Shown: positions 1 through 5,095 of the stretch, in pieces
Layout of the letters: every line of letters starts with the position of its first letter
Position numbering within the stretch: position 1 is the first letter of the stretch
NCBI GenBank assembly: GCA_031257695.1
Contig: JAIROB010000116.1
Location: 1-5,369 of the forward strand
DNA: 5,369 nucleotides
Direction of reading: 5' to 3'
Origin: Treponema sp.
GTDB taxonomy: Bacteria; Spirochaetota; Spirochaetia; Treponematales; Breznakiellaceae
Notes under the pieces: generated by a model
Told to the model about the DNA's origin: nothing
What the model saw: only the letters and a program-made list of their open reading frames with translations
Databases searched by the model: none
Made by a program: the position numbers and the translations under genes

Positions 1-132
1 GCGGTGGCCGGAGCGATAGCGTCGAAAGAGGTGAAAGCCTTTGCCGTCAAGAGCGGTTTTTTTGTGCTGGAACAATCGGGGGACACCATACGGATCAGCG
101 TCCCCGAAGGCTTCAAACCCAGGGAGTGGTAG
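1..132 (+). CDS. C-terminal fragment of a Treponema-type PD-(D/E)XK-like/coiled-coil protein (partial, 5' end outside window)
   Basis: The reading frame is open from base 1 and ends at TAG 130-132, giving the last 43 residues. The fragment contains AVAGAIASKEVKAFAVKSG, then FFVLEQSGDTIRI, and ends in PEGFKPREW. From recall, this closing pattern (hydrophobic GAVAG strand, conserved K-x-G-[FY]-[FY]-V-[IL]-[EV]-x-SG-[ED]-T, terminal PREW) marks a family common in Treponema. Those proteins have an N-terminal coiled coil and a PD-(D/E)XK nuclease-like fold with an ExK motif, and are usually annotated as hypothetical. The catalytic part would lie upstream of base 1, so activity cannot be judged. 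The start is outside the window, and nothing downstream appears co-transcribed, since a 545-base gene-free stretch follows. The family assignment is moderate; the reading frame is fairly secure. Confidence 0.6.
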   Translation, partial: AVAGAIASKEVKAFAVKSGFFVLEQSGDTIRISVPEGFKPREW

Positions 133-243
133 GAGCAAGGCGGACAGCGGCGCCCTTCTCAACATGCTCCATAGGGAACAACTTCCCAGCCGCTTCTACA
201 CCAACCCCTCCCCCCCATAGACCCCTACCCTTTCTGATTGGAA

Positions 244-333
244 GCCGGGGTCCATACCCCGAGCTTGCTCCGGAAAATTTACCACCACCGAAAATGTTGT
301 AAACCGCCTTTTGGATCGGGGTATGGCCCCGGC
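244..333. repeat. Imperfect long inverted repeat (arms 244-262 and 316-333)
   Basis: The left arm GCCGGGGTCCATACCCCGA matches the reverse complement of the right arm TCGGGGTATGGCCCCGGC, apart from one extra T in the left arm. The arms are separated by 53 bases. Each arm also contains a small internal GGGG/CCCC palindrome. No T-tract follows. The role is unknown; it could be a remnant dispersed repeat or a structured transcript. Confidence 0.55.
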
Positions 334-358
334 CAGTACAATAAATTTCCTATCCAAC

Positions 359-390
359 GAAGAACCCAGGAGCTTGCTCCTGGGTTCTTC
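359..390. repeat. Perfect 32-nt palindrome (hairpin with CTTG loop)
   Basis: GAAGAACCCAGGAGC is followed by TT and then its exact reverse complement. Folded realistically, this is a 14-bp perfect stem closed by a CUUG tetraloop, a known stable loop. The next bases (ATTACCGCGC) are not T-rich, and on the opposite strand the flank is GTTGGATAGG, also lacking a T-tract. It could act as a Rho-independent-like barrier or a REP-like dispersed palindrome, but it is not a canonical intrinsic terminator on either strand. Confidence 0.7.
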
Positions 391-474
391 ATTACCGCGC
401 AAGCGGTTTCCGGGGACGCACACACACTGTGTAAGGGGGTGGTAGTGGAATCGTTTGCCGCCCGCATTTGAGCA

Positions 475-493
475 CACATTGCGAAGCAATGTG
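475..493. repeat. Perfect apical hairpin 1 of the nested element
   Basis: CACATTGC, loop GAA, GCAATGTG: an 8-bp perfect stem with a 3-base loop, inside the middle arms of the 412-596 element. It abuts a weaker 5-bp hairpin at 493-506 (GGTAA / TTACC). Confidence 0.65.
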
Positions 494-509
494 GTAAATG
501 CTTACCTTA

Positions 510-529
510 CACGGACAGCAATGTCCGTG
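510..529. repeat. Perfect apical hairpin 2 of the nested element (GNRA loop)
   Basis: CACGGACA, loop GCAA, TGTCCGTG: an 8-bp perfect stem closed by a GCAA tetraloop. This belongs to the GNRA class, which is typical of structured RNA. It lies inside the 412-596 element, just before the palindromic hexamer TTCGAA at 531-536. Confidence 0.65.
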
Positions 530-587
530 CTTCGAACGAGCGGGCGGCAAGCGAGTTCCACTACCGGGCCCCCAGACAAAGCCTTCG

Positions 588-621
588 TGCGTCCCCGCTA
601 ACCCATCCTGGGTCCATAGGG
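588..621 (+). repeat. Bipartite dispersed repeat, copy 1 (+ orientation)
   Basis: The block TGCGTCCCCGCTAACC (588-603), ten variable bases, then CCATAGGG (614-621). The same two blocks with the same 10-base spacing occur in inverted orientation at 5062-5095. All 24 bases in the two blocks are identical, while the middle ten are largely different. It overlaps the right outer arm of the nested element and ends exactly where the putative symporter promoter begins. Confidence 0.75.
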
Positions 622-650
622 TATACATTTGTCATCTTTTTGGGTATAAG
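622..650 (+). promoter_or_regulatory. Probable sigma70 promoter for the symporter operon
   Basis: A -35 candidate TATACA (622-627, 4 of 6 to TTGACA) and a -10 candidate TATAAG (645-650, 5 of 6 to TATAAT) are separated by exactly 17 bases. Transcription would begin near 657 and leave a short leader of about 20 bases. GGGTATA occurs at both 619-625 and 642-648, so the two hexamers are related words. The weak -35 keeps confidence moderate. Confidence 0.45.
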
Positions 651-665
651 TAACGGAAGATTTAT

Positions 666-672
666 AGGAGGA
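666..672 (+). promoter_or_regulatory. Strong ribosome binding site of the symporter
   Basis: AGGAGGA lies 5 bases upstream of the ATG at 678. This near-perfect Shine-Dalgarno sequence fixes the symporter start. Confidence 0.85.
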
Positions 673-677
673 AATAT

Positions 678-2264
678 ATGTCGGTTTCCAGTGTTCAGAC
701 CCTGATCGGCATGGGCGCCTATCTGGTGGTTATGATTATTATCGGCCTGTGGTACGCCAGGCAGAGCAACAGCAACCCGGAGGAATTTTTTCTGGGGAAA
801 CGGGGGCTTGGCCCCTGGGTGGCGGCTATGAGCGCCGAGGCTTCGGATATGAGCGGGTGGCTTCTCATGGGGCTGCCGGGGGTGGCCTATTTTACCGGCG
901 TGGGGGAGGCGTTTTGGACCGCTGTGGGGCTCTTTATAGGCACCTGGGTGAACTGGCAGATCGTGGCCAAGCGGCTGCGGGCCTATTCGCAGGTAACGGA
1001 GAACGCTATTACCCTGCCGGACTACTTCAGCAACCGGTTTCACGATAAGAAACGGATCCTTATGACCATCGCCGCGGTGATGATCCTGGTATTCTTTTCC
1101 ATATATACGGGCTCCCAGTTTGTTACCTTTGGGAAACTCTTTGGCTATGTCTTTGGCGCGGAAAATTACTATGTGGTCATGGTTATTCTGGGGGCGGCCC
1201 TGGTTATGATCTATACCCTCCTGGGGGGCTTTATGGCGGAAAGTACCACCGACTTTATCCAGGCTATCCTCATGGTCTGCTCCCTGGTTCTGGTGCTGGG
1301 CTTTGGGTTCTTCCATGCCGGCGGGTTTTCGGGCATTTCGGAAAACCTCAGCCGTTTCCCCCGGTTCACCGATTTCTTCGGCATCGCCGTGCCGGTGGAT
1401 GCTTCGGGAAACGCCGCCGCGGGAGCGGCCCGTCAGGCGGTGGTGAACGGGCTGCCCGGCTTCGGTCCGGGGGCGGATTATTCCTTCCTCAACATCCTGT
1501 CCTGCCTGGCCTGGGGGCTGGGCTACTTCGGTATGCCCCATGTGCTGCTCCGGTTTATGGCGATTAAGAAATCCTCAAAAATAGCGGAATCCCGGCTTAT
1601 CGCCGTGGTCTGGTGTTTCGTCTCCCTCTTTGCCGCGGTGGCCATCGGCCTTATCGGACGGGCGTATATGCCGACCCTTCCCTCCGCCGCGGGAGACGCG
1701 GAGAACATCTTCATCTATATGTCGGTGGAATTCTTCCCGCCCCTGATAGCGGGGCTGCTTATCTCCGGCATACTTGCGGCGTCAATGAGTTCCTCCGATT
1801 CCTATATGCTCATCGCGTCGGCGGCGCTGGCAAACGATCTTTTCAAGGGGCTGTTCAAAAAGGACGCCAAGGAATATATGATCATGTGGGTGGCCCGTAT
1901 CGCCATGCTGCTGGTGACCATATTCGGGGTGTCCATAGCGCTTTCGGGGAACCAGTCCATCTTCAGGATCGTGTCCTACGCGTGGGCCGGTTTCGGCGCG
2001 GCCTTCGGACCGCTGATGCTCTTTTCGCTTTTCTGGAAACGGACCACCCTGCAGGGCGCCATCGCGGGGATGCTCACCGGCGGCATCATGGTGGTGGTCT
2101 GGAAGGAGGGGATCAGCAAACTGGGCGGGGGCTTCGCGGTGTACGAGCTGCTCCCTTCGTTCATCCTGTCCTGCATAGTTATTTTCCTGGTAAGCCTGGC
2201 AACGCCAAAGCCTTCCAAAACTATTGAACAGGAATTCGAAAAAGCGCGGACCGCCGAGTTCTGA
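678..2264 (+). CDS. putP: Sodium:solute symporter, PutP (sodium/proline) type
   Basis: A 528-residue inner-membrane transporter of the solute:sodium symporter family, expected to import proline using the sodium gradient. The family has a LeuT-type fold, usually with 13 membrane helices; E. coli PutP has about 502 residues. Visible hallmarks: helix 1 at about residues 6-26; the signature ASDMSGWLLMGLPG at 55-68, with D57 and S59 matching PutP residues involved in sodium/proline binding; LPDYFSNRF after helix 3; WGLGYFGMPHVLLRFMA at 279-295; and LISGILAASMSSSDS, where S371 and S372 match the Ser-Thr sodium site (Thr replaced by Ser). The N- and C-termini are complete. AGGAGGA supports the start. 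Proline is the best substrate guess, but other amino acids or osmolytes are possible in this family. It is followed after 6 bases by an SDR-like gene. Confidence 0.9.
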   Translation: MSVSSVQTLIGMGAYLVVMIIIGLWYARQSNSNPEEFFLGKRGLGPWVAAMSAEASDMSGWLLMGLPGVAYFTGVGEAFWTAVGLFIGTWVNWQIVAKRLRAYSQVTENAITLPDYFSNRFHDKKRILMTIAAVMILVFFSIYTGSQFVTFGKLFGYVFGAENYYVVMVILGAALVMIYTLLGGFMAESTTDFIQAILMVCSLVLVLGFGFFHAGGFSGISENLSRFPRFTDFFGIAVPVDASGNAAAGAARQAVVNGLPGFGPGADYSFLNILSCLAWGLGYFGMPHVLLRFMAIKKSSKIAESRLIAVVWCFVSLFAAVAIGLIGRAYMPTLPSAAGDAENIFIYMSVEFFPPLIAGLLISGILAASMSSSDSYMLIASAALANDLFKGLFKKDAKEYMIMWVARIAMLLVTIFGVSIALSGNQSIFRIVSYAWAGFGAAFGPLMLFSLFWKRTTLQGAIAGMLTGGIMVVVWKEGISKLGGGFAVYELLPSFILSCIVIFLVSLATPKPSKTIEQEFEKARTAEF

Positions 2265-2270
2265 AAGTCC

Positions 2271-2993
2271 ATGGGCCTGCTTATCGCCGGAAACGAATCT
2301 ACCCTCGCCGCCGCAATTGCCGCGGAAGCGGGCAGGCGGTTTGAGCTTTTCTGCGCCGCCCTGGTTCCCAACCGCCTTCCCTACCCGGCGGAGGGCCGTC
2401 CGTCCGGGGCGGTTCCCGGTGCGGGGAGCGGCGCAGACCGCGGCGGCCCGGAGCGGGGCCCCCTACTCCTGGACTGGAACCCGGGCAGCCCCGTCTCCGC
2501 CCGTTCCCTGGTCCTTGCCGCGACAAACAGGCTGGGCCGCATCGACCAGGCAGTTTTAGTGTGCGTTCCCCCGGCGGCGCGGAAAAACCCGGAGGATCTC
2601 AACAGCGCCACTATTGAAATCATCGTAGAGGATTATATGAAGGGCTGGTTTTTTTTGGCAAAAGAGCTGGCGGCGCTATTTAAAGCCCAGGGAGCGGGTT
2701 CCCTGGCCCTGGCGCTTGCCGGCGCCGCCGGAGGGGGCGGCAGGGATGATGTGGACCTTATCGGCCCTTCGGTGTCCGCATCCTTCCGCTCCTTTGCGCA
2801 GGCTCTTATGGCAGCCTCCCAGGACGCGCTGTACGATGTGTTCGGGTTTGCCGTTCCCGCGGACAGTTTTGCTGGCGGCTCCGACGCGGGGGACAATGTG
2901 GGAACCTTTGTGTTTAAGATCCTGGAGGACGGCAGGCGGAACAGGGGAAAGTGGCACAAATTCGGAAGCAGGCTGTCCTTTCTCAGCCGTTAA
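2271..2993 (+). CDS. Degenerate short-chain dehydrogenase/reductase-like protein (probable pseudoenzyme)
   Basis: 240 residues. The layout recalls a classical SDR Rossmann protein: beta1-alpha1 LLIAGNESTLAAAIAAEA (3-20), RLGRIDQAVLVCVPP (87-101) where SDRs have GRID-LVNNAG, DYMKGWFFLAKELAALFKAQGAGSL (121-145) where they have N-L-K-G-x-F, and SVSASFRSFAQALMA (167-181) at the YSASK-A position. The functional residues are not preserved. TGxxxGxG reads AGNESTLA, NNAG reads CVPP, the catalytic Ser strand ends in alanines, and YxxxK reads V168-SAS-F172. Residues 42-64 form a Gly/Pro-rich low-complexity insert encoded by very GC-rich DNA. The start is 6 bases after the symporter stop with only a weak GAAAG upstream, so translation is probably coupled. 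SDR ancestry is inferred from pattern order; a regulatory or scaffolding role is possible. Confidence 0.6.
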   Translation: MGLLIAGNESTLAAAIAAEAGRRFELFCAALVPNRLPYPAEGRPSGAVPGAGSGADRGGPERGPLLLDWNPGSPVSARSLVLAATNRLGRIDQAVLVCVPPAARKNPEDLNSATIEIIVEDYMKGWFFLAKELAALFKAQGAGSLALALAGAAGGGGRDDVDLIGPSVSASFRSFAQALMAASQDALYDVFGFAVPADSFAGGSDAGDNVGTFVFKILEDGRRNRGKWHKFGSRLSFLSR

Positions 2994-3005
2994 GCCGGGG
3001 GTTGA

Positions 3006-3012
3006 AGGGAAG
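3006..3012 (+). promoter_or_regulatory. Ribosome binding site selecting the 3020 start
   Basis: AGGGAAG lies 7 bases before ATG 3020. An in-frame ATG at 2951 has no such signal and would put 23 polar residues before the signal-like segment, so 3020 is preferred. Confidence 0.6.
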
Positions 3013-3019
3013 AATAAAA

Positions 3020-3652
3020 ATGGTGAAAAAGCCATTGCGGGTTTTACTGTTCTTTTTCTGTTGTCAAAAACTCTTTTGTTACGATTTGTACACCCCCTAC
3101 TTCGAGGAGGTGGCGCTTGTCAATGTTAAATACTTCGGCCAGGCGGTTTCACAGGAGCGGCTGGACATGAAATCCTACGTGGATTTATCCGACGCCGCGA
3201 CCGATCTGATCCGCGAAAAAGCCCCTGAGGGAAGCGGAAAAGAAAAAATACCGGAATTTTTTATGGCCATAGTTTTGCGCTACACCGATGTTGCCCAGAT
3301 GGTGTCCCTGGCGACTCACGGCGATATTTCCATTAACGACATAATTGATTCGGATCTGCCCCCCGGCTTAACAGCCAACAGCGAAGCCTACATTGCCCAT
3401 GCGGTTGACCGGGCAATAAAAGTAACCGCCTGTTCTTCCCTGTTTACCTACGCATCAAAAAACGATGCCGTGCTGGCCACAGAAGAACTGTACCGTATCC
3501 TCGGCCCATTGGAAGGAGGCATAGACCGCTTTGAGCCGCGGATGCGCGCCCTGTTTAAGGACAGCGATTCTCTTTCCAGGGTGGAAATCGCCAGGATGAA
3601 CAATTTATACAAACGCCTGATTGACGAATACAAAATCAACGGCGGAATATGA
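3020..3652 (+). CDS. Hypothetical exported or membrane-anchored protein, 210 residues
   Basis: I do not recognise the family. The N-terminus MVKKPLRVLLFFFCC has the basic-then-hydrophobic pattern of a signal peptide. Cysteines at 14, 15 and 20 leave open a relaxed spirochaetal lipobox, though none fits a strict one. The mature part, from about residue 21, is mixed alpha-helical and charged: DLYTPYFEEVALVNVKYFGQAV near the front, a helical middle around PEFFMAIVLRYTDVAQMVSLATHGD, and a charged C-terminal helix ending LYKRLIDEYKINGGI. No zinc motif or catalytic triad stands out. It starts 26 bases after the SDR-like gene, in the same direction, with no promoter seen between, so it is probably the third gene of the symporter operon. 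Base composition is lower in GC than its upstream neighbour. It could be a periplasmic or envelope protein. Confidence 0.75.
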   Translation: MVKKPLRVLLFFFCCQKLFCYDLYTPYFEEVALVNVKYFGQAVSQERLDMKSYVDLSDAATDLIREKAPEGSGKEKIPEFFMAIVLRYTDVAQMVSLATHGDISINDIIDSDLPPGLTANSEAYIAHAVDRAIKVTACSSLFTYASKNDAVLATEELYRILGPLEGGIDRFEPRMRALFKDSDSLSRVEIARMNNLYKRLIDEYKINGGI

Positions 3653-3656
3653 ACAG

Positions 3657-3675
3657 TTAGCAATTAGCAAATTAG
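3657..3675 (+). repeat. Short TTAGCAA tandem repeat
   Basis: TTAGCAA (3657-3663) is followed directly by TTAGCAA (3664-3670) and then ATTAG, just after the stop of the signal-peptide gene. It is a two-and-a-half-copy heptamer repeat of unknown importance. Confidence 0.6.
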
Positions 3676-3691
3676 AAGCGTTGTGGAAATG

Positions 3692-3707
3692 GGGGGAAGC
3701 CTCCCCC
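3692..3707 (+). terminator. Possible terminator hairpin after the symporter operon (no T-tract)
   Basis: GGGGGA, loop AGCC, TCCCCC: a 6-bp GC-rich stem located 40 bases after the stop at 3652. The following bases (TCGCTCC) are not a T-tract, so if it terminates transcription it is not a textbook intrinsic terminator. It may only stabilise the 3' end. Confidence 0.3.
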
Positions 3708-3747
3708 TCGCTCCAGCCGCGCTTCGCGCGTCTTACGCTACCCCCTC

Positions 3748-3794
3748 TCCGGGGAGACCCCGGACCCCCGCCGTTTTTGGCGGCCTTTCCGGGG
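3748..3794. repeat. Mutually exclusive hairpins (TCCGGGG / CCCCGGA / TCCGGGG)
   Basis: Segment A TCCGGGG (3748-3754), B CCCCGGA (3758-3764) and C TCCGGGG (3788-3794). B can pair with A, giving 7 bp with an AGA loop. Alternatively it can pair with C, enclosing CCGCC-GTTTTT-GGCGG (3768-3783) as an inner 5-bp stem. The B:C form is followed by CTTTAAAC. The layout is attenuator-like, but it lies upstream of the strong promoter at 3885. It would therefore matter only for read-through RNA from the previous operon. Confidence 0.5.
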
Positions 3795-3884
3795 CTTTAA
3801 ACTTGCCCCATAAATCCGGTTCTGCGCTTCGTTCCGGGCGGATCCTCCCCCTGGAAAAACTTGCAGGCGGCGGGGTTAAAAAAT

Positions 3885-3913
3885 TTGACAGGGCTTTTTC
3901 CCCATGGTATCAT
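3885..3913 (+). promoter_or_regulatory. Near-consensus sigma70 promoter of the URO-D-like gene
   Basis: TTGACA (3885-3890, perfect -35), exactly 17 bases, then TATCAT (3908-3913, 5 of 6 -10). Transcription would begin near 3920, leaving a leader of about 23 bases before ATG 3943. An AT-rich stretch (TTAAAAAA) lies just upstream of the -35. It separates this gene transcriptionally from the symporter operon. Confidence 0.8.
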
Positions 3914-3930
3914 TACAGGGCCTGGAAACG

Positions 3931-3936
3931 AGGAGG
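3931..3936 (+). promoter_or_regulatory. Ribosome binding site fixing the URO-D-like start
   Basis: AGGAGG lies 6 bases before ATG 3943. The earlier in-frame ATG at 3904 lies inside the promoter, between the -35 and the -10, and so would not be transcribed from it. The start is therefore 3943. Confidence 0.85.
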
Positions 3937-3942
3937 ATAACG

Positions 3943-5046
3943 ATGTATGAAGACTATTTGAAAGAATGGGAGCCCTACGAAACGGGGTACTTTTCCGCGC
4001 TGGCGCCGCCGGACAAAAACGGCAGCAGATTCGTCGAACCTAAACGGCATTATCCGGTTAGTGAAAAGGAGAATTTCAAGCTGCTCTTCGAAAAAAAGAA
4101 GCCGGTCTATATGCCGGTGATTACGGAAATGACCGCTTTCGCGCCGAGGGTGGTCATCGACAATGTGGCGCGGGTCTTTGCCATGGAGATAGAGCCGCTC
4201 ATGCCGGGCTCTCCCGACGCAAAGAGTATGGCGGATATGTTCGGCGTGGAATGGCAGTATGTGCCCATTACCGGGGGCTCCATGGTCAAACCGGAAAACC
4301 CGAAGATCAAGGATATTAACCGTTGGGAAGAGTACATTACCTTCCCAAACCTTGACGAATGGGACTGGGAGGGCAGCGCTAAAAAGAACGCCCCGCTTTT
4401 CCACAAGGACAGGATGCTCCGTGTCTGGCTTATGAACGGGCTGAACGAACGGCTCATATCCATGATGGATTTTGACCGGACCATGATCGCCTATATCGAT
4501 GATGAGCAGAAGGAGGGGGTGCATCGTTTTTTTGACCGGCTCTGCGTTTTTTATGACGATCTCATAGGGCGGTTCAAAAAACACTTTGACGCGGACGTGC
4601 TCATGTTCAACGATGACTGGGGAACCCAGCGGGGGCCGCAGTTTTCGCCGGACACGGCGCGGGAAATGCTGGCGCCCTATATCAGGAGAATCGTTGAATC
4701 CTGCCACAAACGCGGCATGTACTTTGAACTGCATTGCTGCGGGAAAAACGATATGCTGGTCGATGTTATGGCGGAGTCCAATATCGATCTCTGGGCGCCC
4801 CAGGAGATAAACGATTTCGATCTGCTCTACCGTCTGACCGCGGGGCGTTTCGCTTTGGTGGTGCCCTTCGATGTGCCGGAAGGAACGACGGAGGATCAGG
4901 CGAAGAGGATCGCCGAAGACATTATGGAAAGGTACGGCAAGAACCGCGACATGATCGTGGCCCCGCCGATGATGTTCGGCGGAGGCGATCCCCAGCCTGT
5001 TTTAAAGCATCTGTACTGCTTGAGCCGGGAAGCCTATAAGGCCTGA
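3943..5046 (+). CDS. URO-D superfamily protein, corrinoid-methyltransferase-like (MtaA/MtbA-related branch)
   Basis: 367 residues with the TIM-barrel layout of the uroporphyrinogen decarboxylase superfamily. It does not look like true HemE: the N-terminal RQAGRYLPEY motif is absent. It resembles the branch that includes methylcobamide:coenzyme M methyltransferases and many gut-bacterial uroporphyrinogen-decarboxylase-like proteins. Visible motifs are DDWGTQRGPQFSPD from residue 224 and FELHCCGK, with H264-C265-C266. H264-x-C266 matches the first two zinc ligands of MtaA/MtbA. The usual later GCG-type cysteine is not evident: the equivalent region reads MMFGGGDP (343-350), and the only nearby cysteine is C359. 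Likely cytosolic, moving a methyl group to or from a corrinoid or pterin cofactor, substrate unknown. No corrinoid-protein gene is adjacent in the window. It has its own promoter. Confidence 0.8.
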   Translation: MYEDYLKEWEPYETGYFSALAPPDKNGSRFVEPKRHYPVSEKENFKLLFEKKKPVYMPVITEMTAFAPRVVIDNVARVFAMEIEPLMPGSPDAKSMADMFGVEWQYVPITGGSMVKPENPKIKDINRWEEYITFPNLDEWDWEGSAKKNAPLFHKDRMLRVWLMNGLNERLISMMDFDRTMIAYIDDEQKEGVHRFFDRLCVFYDDLIGRFKKHFDADVLMFNDDWGTQRGPQFSPDTAREMLAPYIRRIVESCHKRGMYFELHCCGKNDMLVDVMAESNIDLWAPQEINDFDLLYRLTAGRFALVVPFDVPEGTTEDQAKRIAEDIMERYGKNRDMIVAPPMMFGGGDPQPVLKHLYCLSREAYKA

Positions 5047-5061
5047 GCCGGGGCTGCGTCC

Positions 5062-5095
5062 CCCTATGGGCCTGAATGAGGTTAGCGGGGACGCA
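5062..5095 (-). repeat. Bipartite dispersed repeat, copy 2 (- orientation)
   Basis: Read on the minus strand this is TGCGTCCCCGCTAACC, ten variable bases, CCATAGGG. It is identical in both blocks and in spacing to 588-621. It begins 15 bases after the URO-D stop. Bases 5055-5063 (TGCGTCCCC) and 5087-5095 (GGGGACGCA) also form a local 9-bp inverted repeat. Confidence 0.75.

Larger units (their letters stand above)
412..596. repeat. Nested multi-hairpin palindromic element
   Basis: Three levels of pairing are visible. The outer arms are GGGGACGCAC (412-421) and its perfect complement GTGCGTCCCC (587-596). The middle arms are 441-465 and 540-565, complementary at 24 of 25 positions with one bulged G (555); the odd position is a G-T wobble. 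GGGGG (435-439) and CCCCC (569-573) extend this stem. The enclosed bases 466-539 hold two perfect 8-bp hairpins and one 5-bp hairpin. The result resembles a long stem capped by a multi-branch loop. No reverse transcriptase, transposase or maturase gene lies next to it, so it is not assigned to a known RNA class. Confidence 0.65.
133..677. other. Gene-free, palindrome-rich intergenic region
   Basis: These 545 bases separate the left-edge gene from the symporter. No open frame here has a ribosome binding site or a recognisable protein. Bases 133-243 show only a small hairpin (GGGAA-CAAC-TTCCC, 174-187) and a CCATAGGG word at 169-176. Bases 244-333 are a long imperfect inverted repeat, 359-390 a perfect palindrome, and 412-596 a nested stem-loop. 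The conserved dispersed repeat lies at 588-621. A probable promoter (622-650) and the symporter ribosome binding site (666-672) close the region. No T-tract follows any of the hairpins, so none is a classical intrinsic terminator. Confidence 0.7.
3653..3942. other. Intergenic region with several hairpins and the URO-D gene promoter
   Basis: Bases 3653-3675 carry a short TTAGCAA tandem repeat. Hairpins follow at 3692-3707, 3718-3730 (CGCGC-TTC-GCGCG) and 3748-3794, and ATCCG/CGGAT words at 3814-3818 and 3839-3843 can pair around a GC-rich loop. The last part holds the promoter 3885-3913 and the ribosome binding site 3931-3936. An 85-codon open frame here (3683-3940) lacks a ribosome binding site and runs through the promoter, so it is not called as a gene. 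Confidence 0.6.

Noticed and set aside
238..471. 77-codon + strand open frame in the left intergenic region
   Set aside because: It runs across three inverted repeats, has no ribosome binding site and shows no recognisable protein features.
412..603. Integron attC site or retron-type RNA
   Set aside because: The core RYYYAAC/GTTRRRY pairs of attC are not seen at the arm ends. There is no reverse transcriptase in the window to support a retron.
629..650. TTGTCA (629-634) as -35 for TATAAG
   Set aside because: The spacer would be only 10 bases. TATACA at 622-627 gives the proper 17.
561..1541. 326-codon open frame on the minus strand, antisense to the symporter
   Set aside because: It lies almost wholly inside the well-supported symporter gene. 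Its composition is rich in His, Pro, Gly and Arg, as expected for an antisense shadow of GC-biased codons, and no ribosome binding site or known domain was seen.
2951..3019. Upstream start for the signal-peptide gene, overlapping the SDR-like gene
   Set aside because: It would add 23 polar residues before the hydrophobic segment and lacks a ribosome binding site, whereas ATG 3020 has one.
3683..3940. 85-codon + strand open frame in the intergenic gap
   Set aside because: It covers hairpin repeats and both hexamers of the promoter at 3885-3913. It has no ribosome binding site, and its Pro/Gly/Ser/Arg-rich product resembles translated repeat DNA.
3943..5046. True uroporphyrinogen decarboxylase (hemE)
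   Set aside because: The N-terminal RQAGRYLPEY motif is missing, and the H-x-C and DDWGTQ motifs point to the methyltransferase-like branch instead.
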